From Heliopora coerulea (taxonomy: Eukaryota; Cnidaria; Anthozoa; Scleralcyonacea; Helioporidae): a stretch of 64,000 nucleotides of DNA. The stretch is taken from NCBI GenBank assembly GCA_030142905.1, contig JASJOG010000144.1, forward strand, positions 1 through 64,000, read 5' to 3'. Shown in pieces: positions 24,029 to 35,983 of this stretch; position 1 is the stretch's first letter, and each line of letters opens with the position of its first letter. Under the pieces are notes generated by a model, which was given only the letters and a program-made list of their open reading frames with translations, did not search any database and was not told the origin of the DNA. Both the position numbers and the translations under genes were made by a program.

Positions 24029-24250
24029 GTGTGGAACTATGTACTTGGTAAAGGACCAGGATATTAGCGCTACTCCAAGTGAACAAACCCTTACCGGGCA
24101 AGTAGAGAAAAACTCCACTTGACCAAGGCTGGGATTCGATCCCGCGACCTTCGGTTTACTAGTCCGACGCTCTACCAACTGAGTTACATGGCCAAGCCAG
24201 GAGGATGCCGTGGGATGATGGTATATGTACATGATATTTCCAAACTAACT
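24029..24250 (-). mobile_element. tRNA-derived SINE, minus-strand copy
   Basis: The tRNA-like part (24119-24198) has A box 'TAACTCAGTTGGTAGAGCG', B box 'GGATCGAATCCC' and an anticodon-like AGT in 'GGACTAGTAAACC'. The 5' leader 'ATCATCCCACGG' and the tail 'GTGGAGTTTTTCTCTACTTG' also occur in the neighbouring copy, which lies in the opposite direction. The acceptor ends do not pair, so this is a SINE, not a tRNA gene. Confidence 0.75.
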
Positions 24251-24306
24251 AGTTTCCTCCATATCAGCACAGACTATGTCTGCTATGCTTCTAAAGTTAA
24301 GTAATT

Positions 24307-24480
24307 GTGTGGAACTATGTTAGTTTCGAAATATCATATACAAATACCCTCATCCCACGGTTTGCTTCCGGCTTGGTCTGGTAGCTCAGTTGGTAGAGCG
24401 TCGGACTAATAAACCGAAAGTCGCAGGTTCGAGTCCTAACCCCTGTAAAGTAGAGTTTTTCTGTACTTGCCTCAGTGGCG
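24307..24480 (+). mobile_element. tRNA-derived SINE, plus-strand copy
   Basis: The tRNA-like part (24370-24444) has A box 'TAGCTCAGTTGGTAGAGCG' and B box 'GGTTCGAGTCC', with an anticodon-like AAT. The leader 'CCTCATCCCACGG' and tail 'GTAGAGTTTTTCTGTACTTG' match the minus-strand copy about 60 bases to the left. The two copies are arranged head to head. Confidence 0.75.
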
Positions 24481-27400
24481 GTACTGCCGTTTTTTTTTCT
24501 GGAACGCGAAAGTCGATGTGTTAACAAAGCGCTGTGAACTAAAATGCAGTCAAGATTCAATTTTGTCCCAGCAATAGACTGGACAACTGTCTTCAGTTAC
24601 ATAATTCAATACTGTGAGTTAAGACAGTTCTGAAAGGGCTAGCAGAGCAGAACGCGGTAAGTTGAGCATTTTACATAAACAAACCGGTGAACGTGGGCTT
24701 GCGATAAACAGAGATTGAAAGCCGTGTGTTCGATCAATTAAGACGTTCAAGAAAGGTAGAATAGAACTATTCTCTATCCCACTAAAAATTTTAATTTGCA
24801 TCGAAGGGCATTCTATCGCGCCAACAGACGACCATTAACACCATTCTACAATACATTAGGGATAATAAAATTTCAATCACGCAAGAGAAATATCTTGCCT
24901 AATTGAAATTTTGCCTTTTTGCCAATTGAATACATTCGTCTTCTATTTTCAAACGTTACTTAGCAGTTCGTCAAAAGTCTATCCACAATGAATTCACTTA
25001 CAATATACAAACTGTGGTGGAATTACTGCATTAAAGACGCGATTGTGCATTGTAGATATACATACACATTTTACATTGCTAAATCTCGTGTCTCTAATTG
25101 CACCTGCCTATTGCGGACTCTCGTTAGTCCGGACACCAAACTGCAGTCCCAAGGGTATCGGCTGTCACGAGAGTTGTCTGAACTGTCTTTCATATTTACT
25201 TGTTGGCACAAGCACATCACATGAACATTTTGCACCGGCAGACACAGACTGATAGTGGAACCGAAGTGGATTAGGATTGTACTGATCCCGGGATAATCTG
25301 TTCCAGGTCATGTGAGTCTGGAGTCGGATTACTCTAGTTCACCATTGGACAAACTGTGAAATGGACCGAACACGTTTCTTTGGTCGATTCAGACAACTGC
25401 GGCAGAAGTGTACTTTCGTCGAAACTGCTGTTCTTTGAGTTGTGGGCGCAACTCGGGAAAAACTCGAGCAGCATGCGCGATTCTAAAGATCATTCTCTTT
25501 GGTAATAAATAATTGCACTTGCTATTGCATTTTATTGGCTAAGCGTTCGAAATCCGGACGTTGCATTTAACCACAGATTTAAAAAGACAATTACACGGAC
25601 ACTTGGCTGTAGAACTAATTATTTCAATTTATCTCAATCAAACCAAACAACGGAGTCACCTTGGTTTATGCAATAGATGTGCAAAGAGGGAGAATCAAGT
25701 GTCATCATTACCGAGCGAGAATTCCTGGATCGGACTGAGTTTGATTTATTTCTTATTTCACTGACTTGTATGGTAGTGACACAGACACCCCTCAGTACTT
25801 AGACTTACAACTTTCGACTGTGGAGGGAAGACTGTTGCCTTGATAGATTTCCTTCATTACTAGTGACGAACAAGTGTTTGGACGACTTCATGTCTCAGAA
25901 GGTTAAGATTGCTGGCTGTTGTTGGTGGTGCTAGAATTACAAATGTTGTAAAACCTTGACTCAAGAAAACTTGACCAGAAGGTTGTATGACCGTATGACG
26001 TAGTCGAGAAAAGGAAGCGTCAGAAACGTGGAAGCTATTGACAAGTTAGTCGTTCAGTTAGCTTTCAGCCAGGGGGATACAACGGAGTGAATTGCAGTGT
26101 TGTGTTGTGTTCTTGGCTATGTAATATGTGCTTGCAACTCAAGGGACTCTACACTTGTGATCTTTGGCCTTAGCTTTCTGAGGGCTACTGGTTTGATGGA
26201 CTTGTAACTTATCCCTGACCATTAAATCATGAAATTTATTGAAGCCTGTTGGGGAGAGTAATTATCGGTTGCTCTTTCTGCTTCGATAAATGTTCTCATA
26301 TTAGAATTGGACAGAAAGTTTTAACGCCCAAGAGCTAGTTTGCTCGACCTTGACATGGTGTAGTTATAAAGCTCGTGACAGTAAATTGGAGCCGAGATTG
26401 GAGCAACCAATGGACGGTCTCTTGAGGAGTTTAAAGGTCATTTGGCTGAGCAACTGATTTTATGTCGAACTTGGATGCACCACTTTCTAATAATTCTCTG
26501 GCTTTGTCATTGTAATTTGTAGACTTTGATAGTTGGATAAGTGGGATTAGTAGTCAGAGTATCTCGTCGAACAGTCAATGACAAAAATGTTTCAAGTTGT
26601 ATCAGGCTTGCCTCATCACATGAGTTTGCCTAGAAACGAAATAAATTATCGAAAAGCGTCTTTCACCGTCATTACACGTTTTGTAGAGGTCTTTTCTTTT
26701 CTCAATGACGATCGAACTACAAGGCAAGCGGTCATTAATCCTGCGGAGGAAATAAGCTGTCAATTTGAAAGAATGAACGCCGTCACCGGAGGGTTGATAC
26801 TATGCCAATATGCCTCTGGCAAAATAATTGGCATTGTCCATGCATTTCTGCTTGCGTGCATTAGCAATGTAACACAATCCCCGAGTCGATCTGGTCTTGA
26901 ACAAATAACGGGCATTAAGAGTTTGCTTTGTCTGTAAATGAGCCACATAGGATTTGATCTCGCGTAAAAAATTCATGCTCGTGAGTCTGAGGACAAAACA
27001 TCTAATGTGTTCAATGAAAAAAATAGGAATATCGCGTTTGATTGATGTAAGTTTGTTTTGATTTACGACAGAAAGGCGTGACTCTGGCAGTTATCTGTCA
27101 TCACTAGTAGTTGACAAAGCGAAATCTTTCCCGAAAGAATCGCAGAGAGCATGATAAATTGCCACAAACATGGTCTAAGTGGGAACTAACTTTCTCGAGC
27201 AGTCGTCAATGGTCTTGATCGGATTCATTGACGCGGTTTATGGTTTAAGGTGCTTGAGACCTCCGCCAATGATGTATTGCCACGAATGTTTAGCGATTAT
27301 GAAACCTAGTGATAAATAAAATGAGACGCATCACGCTCTTGTCATTCCATGTCCATATAAGGACTACCTTTTATCAAAGTTATGCAAATGTTGACCAATA

Positions 27401-27642
27401 TCGCTGAGGAGGTGTTGGATGATGAAAGTTGCTGCGCGCCGTTTATTACTCGATTGTCGGAGTTGCAAACAAAGTTTTGGATCGAAAGAAGAGCTTGAGA
27501 AACGAGTCGGATTGGTACGACGATGCGTAAGCCTTTCATAATTTTCCTCAATTACACGTATTACACGCAGTAATCTGACAAGTGCTGAAGGTCTCGTTAA
27601 TTGAATTTATTCTCAAAAGATCGTGTCACAAGCAATGCACTG
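24481..27642. other. Gene-free stretch
   Basis: Open frames are short and have no recognisable domains; the longest, 26578-26937 (+), is 119 codons with no motif. No clear repeat boundary was found. Confidence 0.45.
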
Positions 27643-28062
27643 TTACGTCTTAGACATTGTGACATGACAACGTTCATGAATGAACGATCTTTTCAAGCCA
27701 AACAATCCCACAGGATACTCTTCCATGCTTTTGACGTAATTTTCTTTAGCGACTGATCCCGGTGTTTGTCTCATGCAGGACGGCTGAATCCCCTTGGCAG
27801 CCTGATTTATTTGGTGTAATTCACTGACTTTCCAACTTCGCGTTTTTCTCGTTCTTTCTGCCAAAGCCACAGTCCAGCCAGGCTCGACGAAACATGAAAC
27901 GTAAACAGAAAACTCCCAGGTATGAACTTTGTGTTTAATGTTTAAGTTAAAATCCGGACTATGAGGTTGAGCGAAACAAACCGAGAGACACAACAGCGCC
28001 ATGTTGACAACACGTAATATTATCATGACACCACACATGCGTTGCATCCGGAGCAAAGACAT
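27643..28062 (-). CDS. Possible small secreted protein (139 codons or fewer)
   Basis: A minus-strand open frame whose third in-frame ATG gives 'MCGVMIILRVVNMALLCLSV', a credible signal peptide ending near 'CFAQ-PHS'. About 105 hydrophilic residues follow, including four cysteines after the signal and a basic 'GLKRS' near the end. I recognise no family. A frame of this length can arise by chance in 64 kb, and no promoter, splice site or poly(A) signal supports it, so this is a candidate only. Confidence 0.3.
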   Translation of the reverse strand: MSLLRMQRMCGVMIILRVVNMALLCLSVCFAQPHSPDFNLNIKHKVHTWEFSVYVSCFVEPGWTVALAERTRKTRSWKVSELHQINQAAKGIQPSCMRQTPGSVAKENYVKSMEEYPVGLFGLKRSFIHERCHVTMSKT

Positions 28063-29175
28063 TTTTTTTAAAAGCCAAGGCAGCTTGTCATAGTAACTTG
28101 ATTCAAATACAAACGTGGCGAAGCGATATGGTCATACGAACTGGAGAATCGCTCAGTCGGATACCATGATTTATAACAGGGGTTACTAATCAGACTTACG
28201 ATTACACTTTAAGTCATCCACCAAATTCATTTGACCAACCTTTCGCCTGCTCGATTTTCTATAAATGGTGATAAATTAATTCATCTAAAGTCTTCGGTAA
28301 TTAACAATGGTGGCCAAAGGTGGCATCCACTTGCTTTAACACCTGGAAAGATGTCGTCCTTTGTCATGTTTGGAAAATATGTTTGGCCAAGCCATTCATT
28401 CACGGTCATGTTGTGGATATTACAAACCAGCTTTCTTATGTAATTTACAAGTTCGATCGGCAGATTTTAACTCGCGGAATCGTCGCGTAATGTGGTACAT
28501 ATGAAGCTTGAAAATTGTTCTCTGCACCAGACGTTTTAGGCATGAAGTTTCATTGCTTACCTCTCGAACTGGTGGAGAAGGGATCGCACGGATCCGCGAG
28601 TAATTCCTGACAAGTTTCAGGATTAAGCACAAGGAACGGATCACTTGAAGAGAAAATTACTACATTGGCTAATTATCGGATTCCCGGACCGATGGTCTTT
28701 CAAAGTTTGGAGTTTGAATCACCATTAGGGTCAAGTCAATCTTTCGATTGCCTTCAGCAGCGTGGAACAAGGAGTCGAATATTGAGGAAAGATGGTGTTC
28801 CGAAATAATGTAATAAATTAAAGTAATCCACTTGAGGCTAAGAGACGTACAACGTGTAAACCCATTGGAGTGGTATCACCTTGCTAAGGGAGCCACTTTT
28901 TTCGGTTAGCCCAGAATTCTTTACCTTCTTGACGATTTGCAGTTTCTTTGATCCTGTTTCACTTCTCTTTGTCCAGGAGCTTCCGACCCTTGAATTCGGC
29001 TTGATCGACGCGTTTGCTCGTTTTGATGTATGTAATTTTGTCGCTGGAGTCTTCAGGATGCGTTGCAACATTCGCGAGCGAATTGTGAACAGGAATTCGG
29101 CTCACGTGAGTTAATTCCATACCAGGATGAAGATCCACATGCGACAACTGTATCGTGTACATAGCGGAGTTTCGT
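28063..29175. other. Gene-free stretch
   Basis: No supported gene. 29047-29160 is a diverged copy of the repeat at 3960-4080 ('GTCTTCAGGATGYGTTGCAA'). Confidence 0.45.
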
Positions 29176-29475
29176 TCATAATTCTTTCAGTATAAACTCA
29201 CTGTACTTCAAATCACCTGGAACGAAGACGTGCGTTTCAGTAAATTCGGAAGCAATGTTTGCAGCAGTGACCAATGTTTTGGGTGCAGCGTAACGAAGAA
29301 CATTTACGGGACCAACAACACGATTGACACGAGAGAAATAAGACGCAGGTTTTTCAAGAAGCGCCTCACAAAAGGCGCACACAGCGCTATTTGCGCCCCA
29401 TTGATATGACACGACTGTTGCATGCGATTGTTCGTCCTGGCGTATCCAATGTTGTCTCAAACGCCCAGTCTCCAT
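29176..29475 (-). CDS. Unassigned open frame, possibly an exon or repeat fragment
   Basis: A 99-codon minus-strand frame begins with ATG and reads smoothly ('VVGPVNVLRYAAPKTLVTAAN'). It has no domain I recognise. A GTGAGT near its 3' end could be a donor, which would make it one exon of a larger gene. However, its first 35 bases resemble sequence at 31764-31800, which points to a repeat. Either reading is weak. Confidence 0.25.
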   Translation of the reverse strand: METGRLRQHWIRQDEQSHATVVSYQWGANSAVCAFCEALLEKPASYFSRVNRVVGPVNVLRYAAPKTLVTAANIASEFTETHVFVPGDLKYSEFILKEL

Positions 29476-29500
29476 GATTCGCTTGCTTATATCGCAATAC

Positions 29501-31676
29501 TATGGTGGCCAAGGACTGCCATAAGAATTTTTTGTGAATTTTGGAAAATTTTTACAAAAATATCAAAATAAAATAAAAACAAAGTTAAAATTAAATGAAA
29601 ATAAAATAAAAATGAAATTAAAATAAATAAAAACGAAATGGAAATAAACTTAACGAAATTGAAATAAAAGTAAAATGAAAGTAAATTTCTCCATGGCCCA
29701 GAACTGCCATAGACCATAATGCTTTACTTCTCCCTATGACCGATGGAAACGCGGCATGCAGCAGTGTGTAACCCAATGCGTACCGTATTTACTCGAACAA
29801 ACGCCACGGCGTTTATTGAATTTTTTGCGTTGCGGCTGCGGCGTTTATTCGAGGGCGGCGTTTATTACAAAGTTTATTGGCGGACGGTCATGAAATGACG
29901 AGCGCCTCAAATTCGTTAAAATTTAGTTCAAAATCTCAAAATCAGTCCATTGAAACAGTCAATTTATCTCAAACCAACAATTATCTGGTCGTGTGTGGGA
30001 GTCAGCTACTGTGGAATGGAAATGTAGACGAGTTAAAGCATTTTACGACAAATGTCTTGAATACGTAAGGCAAATAAAAATCTCCCGGAGGCGACGTGAA
30101 AATGTTCACAAGTTTGAATGAAGAATTAATTTTCAAATGAAATGGTATCAAATCTAGAAAAATTATAATAATAAAGGACACTGAACACAAGCTATTTGAA
30201 ACCATGAGGAGCCTATCCTACGAAGAAAACACATCAAGTAGCGAGACACATAACGAAGAACAGGACGACCACGTGTTTGAAGCTGTATCGTTGGATTTGC
30301 CTTCACAAATACGAAGTGACAGCGATAAACACTTTCCCACTCCTGCACAAGTTGTGCGGTACTTTAAGTGTAGTACTCGAGTGTAATTCAGTTCATACTA
30401 TATTTAGTTAGTTAAGAATGCTTCAATTAAACGCCGCATCGATGAGAATAAATGCGGCGTTTATTCGAGGGCGGCGTTTAATCGAGTTAATACAGTATTT
30501 TAGATTTTCTGATGGGAGATTGTGACAAGTGTGTCTCGTACTAAATGAAACTCCAGAACACGAAATGAAACACGAGATACGCTTAGACGATCACAACGTA
30601 TTGCATTTGTTGGTCAATTATGATATGAAAATATTTGACAAGGATTCGAAAATTGATGCTAGTGTACCAGGATGCCAGTTGTGCTCGGAGAGTTTAGGAC
30701 TTTTAAATGACTATTTAATGCGCACTTCAGTAGCAATTAGTAACGAAAATTCCGTAGGTTTTCAATATCCCTGCCAAAGATCAGTACGTTGAATCTTAAA
30801 TTCGCTTACGATGAATTCAAAGGAAATCGAAATAAATCATTTCGTGGCCCATAACTGCTATAGACCGTAATGCCTTGCAGCTCTTCCTACTGGCCGATGG
30901 AAGCGAGGTGCTAAGGCAAAAGTTTGCTTCTTCTGTATTATGGTGTTTAATACTCAGAGCATCGTCAGCAAACTTAAGATTCAAGGTACTGATTTTTGAC
31001 AGCGATATTGAAACCTACGGCGCTTAATTTACTATTTATCATTGAACTATGCATTACATAGTCATTTAAAAGACCTAAATTTTGCGAGCACGACTGGTGT
31101 CTTGGTACACTAACATCAATTTTCGAATCCTTTCATGATAGCCTTGATAACAACTTAGAGAGCCATAGTAGCCTCCTCATTCTAGTCAACATTTTGTCAA
31201 ATATTTTCATATAATTGACCAATGTATTGTGATCGTCTGAGCGTATTTCGTGTTTCATGTTGTGCTCTGGAGTTTCATTTAATACCAGACACACTAGTCA
31301 CAATCTCCCATAATAAAATCTAAAATCCTCATTGAGTTAATCCGGTCACTCACTTTGGTTTAGGTAATCGGATGTAAACAAACACTCTTCGACGGCTACA
31401 GTTACACACTGCTGCATGCCGCGTTTCCATCGGTCATAGGGAGAAGCAAGACATTATGGTCTATGGCAGTTCTGGGCCACGGAGAAATTTACTTTCATTT
31501 TATTTTTATTTCAATTTTGTTAAGTTTATTTTCAATTCGTTTTTATTTTATTTTAATTTCATTTTTATTTTATTTTCATTTAGTTTTAACTTTGTTTATA
31601 TTTTATTTTGATATTTTTGTAAAAAATTTTCCAAAATTCACAAAAAATCCTTTTGGCAGTTCTGGGCCATCATACA
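29501..31676. mobile_element. 2.2 kb composite palindrome interrupted by a MITE
   Basis: Outer arms 29501-29772 and 31401-31676 are inverted copies, both containing long A-rich/T-rich tracts and 'GGCAGTTCTGGGCCA'. Inner arms 30497-30813 and 30959-31327 are a second inverted pair. The outer and inner pairs share one centre only if the 717-base MITE at 29781-30497 is removed, so the palindrome is older than the insertion. A third, partial copy of the outer-arm motif lies at the centre (30838-30905). The inner arms keep short open frames on both sides, with no recognised protein. Confidence 0.75.
29781..30497. mobile_element. MITE, TACCGTATTTACTCGA family, copy 1
   Basis: The left end 'TACCGTATTTACTCGAACAA' and right end 'CGAGTTAATACAGTA' are imperfect inverted repeats. 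They continue inward as 'GGCGTTTATTCGAGGGCGGC'-type sequence. The same termini bound 49935-50274. A short frame inside (30204-30386) may be a transposase remnant, but I cannot assign it. Confidence 0.65.
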
Positions 31677-31959
31677 GTACGTTCTGAAGACCCGAGTGAT
31701 TTGATCGTTCGTACGCAAGACTCAAATTGTTTAGATGTAGACTTAGGGCCATATTCACGATACGATTGTTTGTCCTGGCATATGCAGTATTAGGGAGTTT
31801 AAACAAGCTGGTACGGCGACCGCATTTCACAAAGTAGCTTAACCAAACACAATTGAAAAGAATAACATTCTACTGACGTTGTAATGAACTGTGAATGTAG
31901 TTTAAGCCTCTGAAACTATCCTCAGCATCTTAGGTCAGTTGGTTAACGTTTAAAGGATC
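31677..31959. other. Gene-free stretch
   Basis: No gene recognised. 31764-31800 resembles 29427-29462. Confidence 0.4.
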
Positions 31960-33790
31960 TGAAACGTCTTACGTATCGTGTGCTAACGTAATCGTGGAAC
32001 CGTGGAAATTTCCTCGACGACGTACTATGTAGAAGTAGGATGGTGTTGAAAATACTCCAGGGACATCAAATTATGCATTCCTGTTGTTTCAAATGAAAAT
32101 TTCTATTGTAAGAACACGTTGCTGTAGACGTTGCCATAGTGTTTGCTTAAACTCCCTAATGTCTTCAGTGGGCAATTCCCGCTACGAGTCGTCCACTATA
32201 AGCGACCTTATTAAGATCTACGACGTCAAATCCTTTAAAATTTTGGCATTTAAAGAAACTACAGTGTATTGACCACCGTGCTTGATACTTGTAGCTTGTT
32301 TTCTGACGCCTAAAACGCTTCAGTCCTCCTAAAACAACTGTAATCTCGGATTGAATTGAATCTTCAGTTACAGTTCTTTTTAATCCGCGAGCTGACGTCG
32401 TCTTTAAGACGTAAAAGTGGTCTGGGTGACGTTGTATACAGAACAACGGCGGTGTTGAGAATGCTCTGGAGAATAAAAATTACTCATTCTCTTTGTTTTG
32501 CAAGTCTTTTGTTTAAAAGACGTCTTTGTTGAAGTTGACGTCGTAGAGCTCTTAAGGTCCCGAATGTTGCAATACGTCATGAAGACTCAAGTGAGTTATT
32601 CACGTGCATCGTATGGTGTAAATAGGCCTTAGTACGAGTGACAGCCGCGCGTGTTAGACTGAGACTCGGCTTGTTTAGAACAAGGTCATGGTTTTCGTAC
32701 CGGTCTGTCAATACCTGCCTTTCCTGTTATGTCTAAGGTGCGTCTCATACAAAGCCGCGTCTTGTTTTGTTTAGTATATACGCAAGGTTTTCATTTTGTC
32801 AAAAAATAGGAGGAAATAAGAAATTAGCTGGAGCATTGAAAATTTGAATTCGGGAAAATGTATTCTGGTGTATTTTCAGGACCCAAAAGCAAATTTTTGG
32901 AGGTCATTGTACACATTATAGCCGAGAGAATGAGATCAGTTAAAATTTTATTGATTGTCATCACCAATTGCTTCTTTAAACCTTCGCTCAAAAAATGCTG
33001 GGGTGCTTCTCATTCCCGTGCAACAACTACGTACATTACTAAATCTTTAGAATTGACGGTTCAATTTCTGTAATAATGTAATGTCGATGTCAGTTATCTA
33101 CTACATCAAATTCAACACATACATTGGAATACAAAAAGTAGCTGGCACAAACGCTGAAAGTTGCCCACAACTTGCGTGGGCCTTGACAACTTTTGACACT
33201 CCAGTATACGGCCCTTATGTTTCGCAAAGATACTTCCCAACAGTGTACCGCAGCTTTCCAAGCCTTATAGAGACATTAAGATCCACGATATCAATACGAA
33301 AAATGGCGTCCATCGCCATTTCAGCATTATCTCTCTCTAGTCCGAGACGTTTCTCATTGACAAGTAAAACCGTCTTGGCGTTAGCCGGAGCAAAATCAGA
33401 AAGTAGGATATGTGCTGGAAAGAGTTAAAGAAGCCACGGTTAATTGTCTCTTGTATCTTATTCTCTGGGCTTGATTTATGCCTCCGAAGACACTGCAGTT
33501 CTTTTAAAGTGACTGTTGTCTCAGGCTGATGTCAGTCTCAGGCAACAGTTTTTGTCCCTCCCCGAGGTGAGGTCGTCTTGAAGAGGTAGAAACGGTGTGG
33601 GTGGCGTGGTAGAAATAACGACGATGATCTTGAATACTGATGAGACTAGAAATTACTCATTCTTTTCGTATTTCATGAAGAATTCTTTTGTCCACTTCAA
33701 GGACGTCGTCCTTGAAGTTGATGCCGGGGAACTCATGGTCCCTCGTAGCGATGGGACGGGACAACCTTTCCCGAATTAAAGAATCACACG
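31960..33790. repeat. Three diverged copies of one segment
   Basis: Segments at about 31960-32150, 32300-32590 and 33540-33770 share the order: a CGTCGTC block, then 'GTGTTGARAAT', then 'AAATTACTCATTC', then 'TTCAAATG/TTTAAAAG'. The middle copy keeps a minus-strand frame (32165-32446) with 'RHPDHFYVLKTTSARG', and the right copy has a related but broken reading. They may be decayed tandem exons of a pseudogene or pieces of an unknown element. Confidence 0.5.
33345..33420 (-). repeat. Dispersed hairpin repeat copy, inverted
   Basis: On the minus strand it reads 'GGCTAACGCCAAGACGGTTT' then 'TACTTGTCAATGAGAAACG' and 'TCTCGGACTAGAG', the same motif order as the array at 12866-13070. Confidence 0.6.
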
Positions 33791-35983
33791 GCATACGTTA
33801 TTTGACATCGCTGTCTAATACGGTTTGTTTACTTCTTGTTCACTACTGCATATTAACGGACCCACCTTGCCACTAGTTTTTTGCCATCGGCTCAACAAAC
33901 AAGGAAACGAGCTTTTGCCTGAAATTTAAACACGAAAGCTCAGTGTTCTCACGACGGAACCTAAAATGCCTCCTAGTTTATGGAGATATCTGCAAATTTC
34001 GAAATAGGAAGAATACTTTACGAGGTTTTTACTGCTCGAAAAAGGTCTACTGTTTGACCTACAGCTGAAATCCCACCGATATCAATTCTTCTTCATCGAC
34101 GTCTAGCATTATCTCCAGACCAAATTCAAACTCTAACCTTAACTCGAACCCCAACCCTAAACCTAACCCTGACCCTAATTAAATATAAATAATAGGAACG
34201 TTAACAGCTTTCGTCTCTTCACGATACTTTTAAGTCTTTCATTCCAAATAATCGAATTTATATTACTTTCACATGAGTTGGCATGCGTAGTTTTTCCGCC
34301 AAATGCTTCCTTGCTAGCCCAATGAGCCCGCAACAAAGATCAGCGACAAGACGAGTCCGATAAACAGCAGTCTAGCCCCTTTTTGGTCCTTGTTCTCCCG
34401 TTCTAGATGTCTGATATGGACATTTTGCGTTAAGCGGTGAACGTGTGGTTCAAACTTCGACTGATCATTGTACCATTGCGCAATGGAACAATGGCTCAGC
34501 CGTTGTACTATGGCGAGATGGTGCAATGGCCTGTCCGAGCCTGGTGTGATTATATGATCTCGTGCGCGAGATTTCCAGTGAAACGATTGTTTAATCGCAG
34601 CGGGCGATTGAGAAATTCCACATTGTACGGTCAAGTTTGGAACCTGGAACTGAATTAAGTGGATGAATATAGCGGCGAGATTTTCATGTGAACTATTGGA
34701 ATCGATTATTCGATGCCTAATTAACTCCTTATCCAATTGATGACTCTTGCTTTCGGCGGATCAAATTTTTTGCACTGAAAAAGTTTGGTTCTTTGTTGCC
34801 CCCGTAGCGCTTAACGCCCGCAATGTCCAGTGGCATGTCTGTCTACTGGACGGCTGGTTCATTTGCTGGACTTACCGATGGTATAGCAGTACTTGCTTTG
34901 ATGGTCCGACCCTTGACATGCTAGTTTCATGGCCAACTACTTTGGTCTTACGCGAGTGGTTCTTGAATAAACAACTAACAAAACATCCTAAGGGTTTACA
35001 AACAAGTCTTCGAAATGCCATCAAAATCCCACAGGTTGAAAAACACCATACATTTTCAGATTACCAGCTCACGGCTACTGATTATTCGCAAAAATGTAGC
35101 GCAAGTGTTCTCACTCTACCGTTTCAATAAAACGAACATGTAAATGAAACCTGAACGTTTCCAGTGTATAATTTTGCGTTATGTTTGCAAAAAGTGCTGT
35201 GCTATGTCTTATTACTATGGCCAGTGGATCTGTATTGCAATTAATACATAATCACAGTGATTTAATTGTCGATTTATTCATAGATTTACAACTTAGATGG
35301 GGGACGAACGGTTTAATGCAAACATTTGATAGAAATTTTCACCACGATAAGACAACAGGAAATGGTGCGAGACACTGTTTGTCCGGTAAAGTAGGAACAT
35401 ATATTTGTTTGGTTTCAATGAGATATTTGTGTCTTTCTTCGTGGCTCTATGTAGCACCATGATAGCACTTATGGACGTTTTGGGAGTCATATATTAGAAA
35501 TCGTTTACGTATCGCTGACGCAAAATCGGTATAGTTGGTGATGATCTCATGATATTTAATGTACTTTACCTCTTGACATTGCAAACTGCCGCGTGATAAT
35601 CCAATCCACTTCGTGATAATCCAATTTACCTCGTGATATTTGAACGGTGTCGAAATATGGCGTGGCAAATTTAAAACAAAAAATTTCGCTTTTATTTTTG
35701 AGACCAGAGCGACATAAACTGATCTAGCGTGCGAAAATTGAAGTGTAGAGGCTAAATAGCAGCTGCGCCATAACAGCTGGAGGACATAATCTCCTCATCA
35801 AAGTTTTCTTCGCATGGTTCATTAGTTTTAGGAGCTAGGCAAAACCGAATGATTTGTTGAGATGCTTTGTATTGACATTTAAATTGTAAATGACTTAGGC
35901 TTTGGTAACTGACCCAAAACTGTGAATGAATGTCGCACTAATTGTGACAATTTGGTGGCAATGTTTTCACCATTTTTCCTTAG
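33791..35983. other. Upstream region of the 36 kb gene; no exon identified
   Basis: It holds a degenerate CCCTAA-type tract (about 34118-34178) and a short tandem repeat of 'CGTGATAATCCAAT' (35592-35640). The 5' exon of the next gene should lie here or farther left, but I could not pick it out. Confidence 0.45.

Noticed and set aside
24119..24444. Two tRNA genes (anticodons AGT and AAT)
   Set aside because: A and B boxes are good but the acceptor stems do not pair, and shared leader and tail sequence marks them as SINE copies.
30529..30792. 87-codon frame inside the palindrome
   Set aside because: It is mirrored in the opposite inner arm and broken there. It is best treated as element-internal sequence of unknown origin rather than a host gene.
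33081..33428. 115-codon plus-strand frame
   Set aside because: Its 3' part is the dispersed hairpin repeat read on the opposite strand, so it is not a gene.
34118..34178. Telomere-like CCCTAA tract (also TTAGG-like tracts at 48600 and 57985)
   Set aside because: Units are degenerate and short. They look like ordinary minisatellite decay, not a telomere or a clear fusion site.
34314..34736. 140-codon minus-strand frame ending in a hydrophobic segment that could be a tail anchor
   Set aside because: No family motif, no splice or poly(A) context, and a frame of this length is expected by chance in 64 kb. It overlaps a CAATGG-rich simple sequence.
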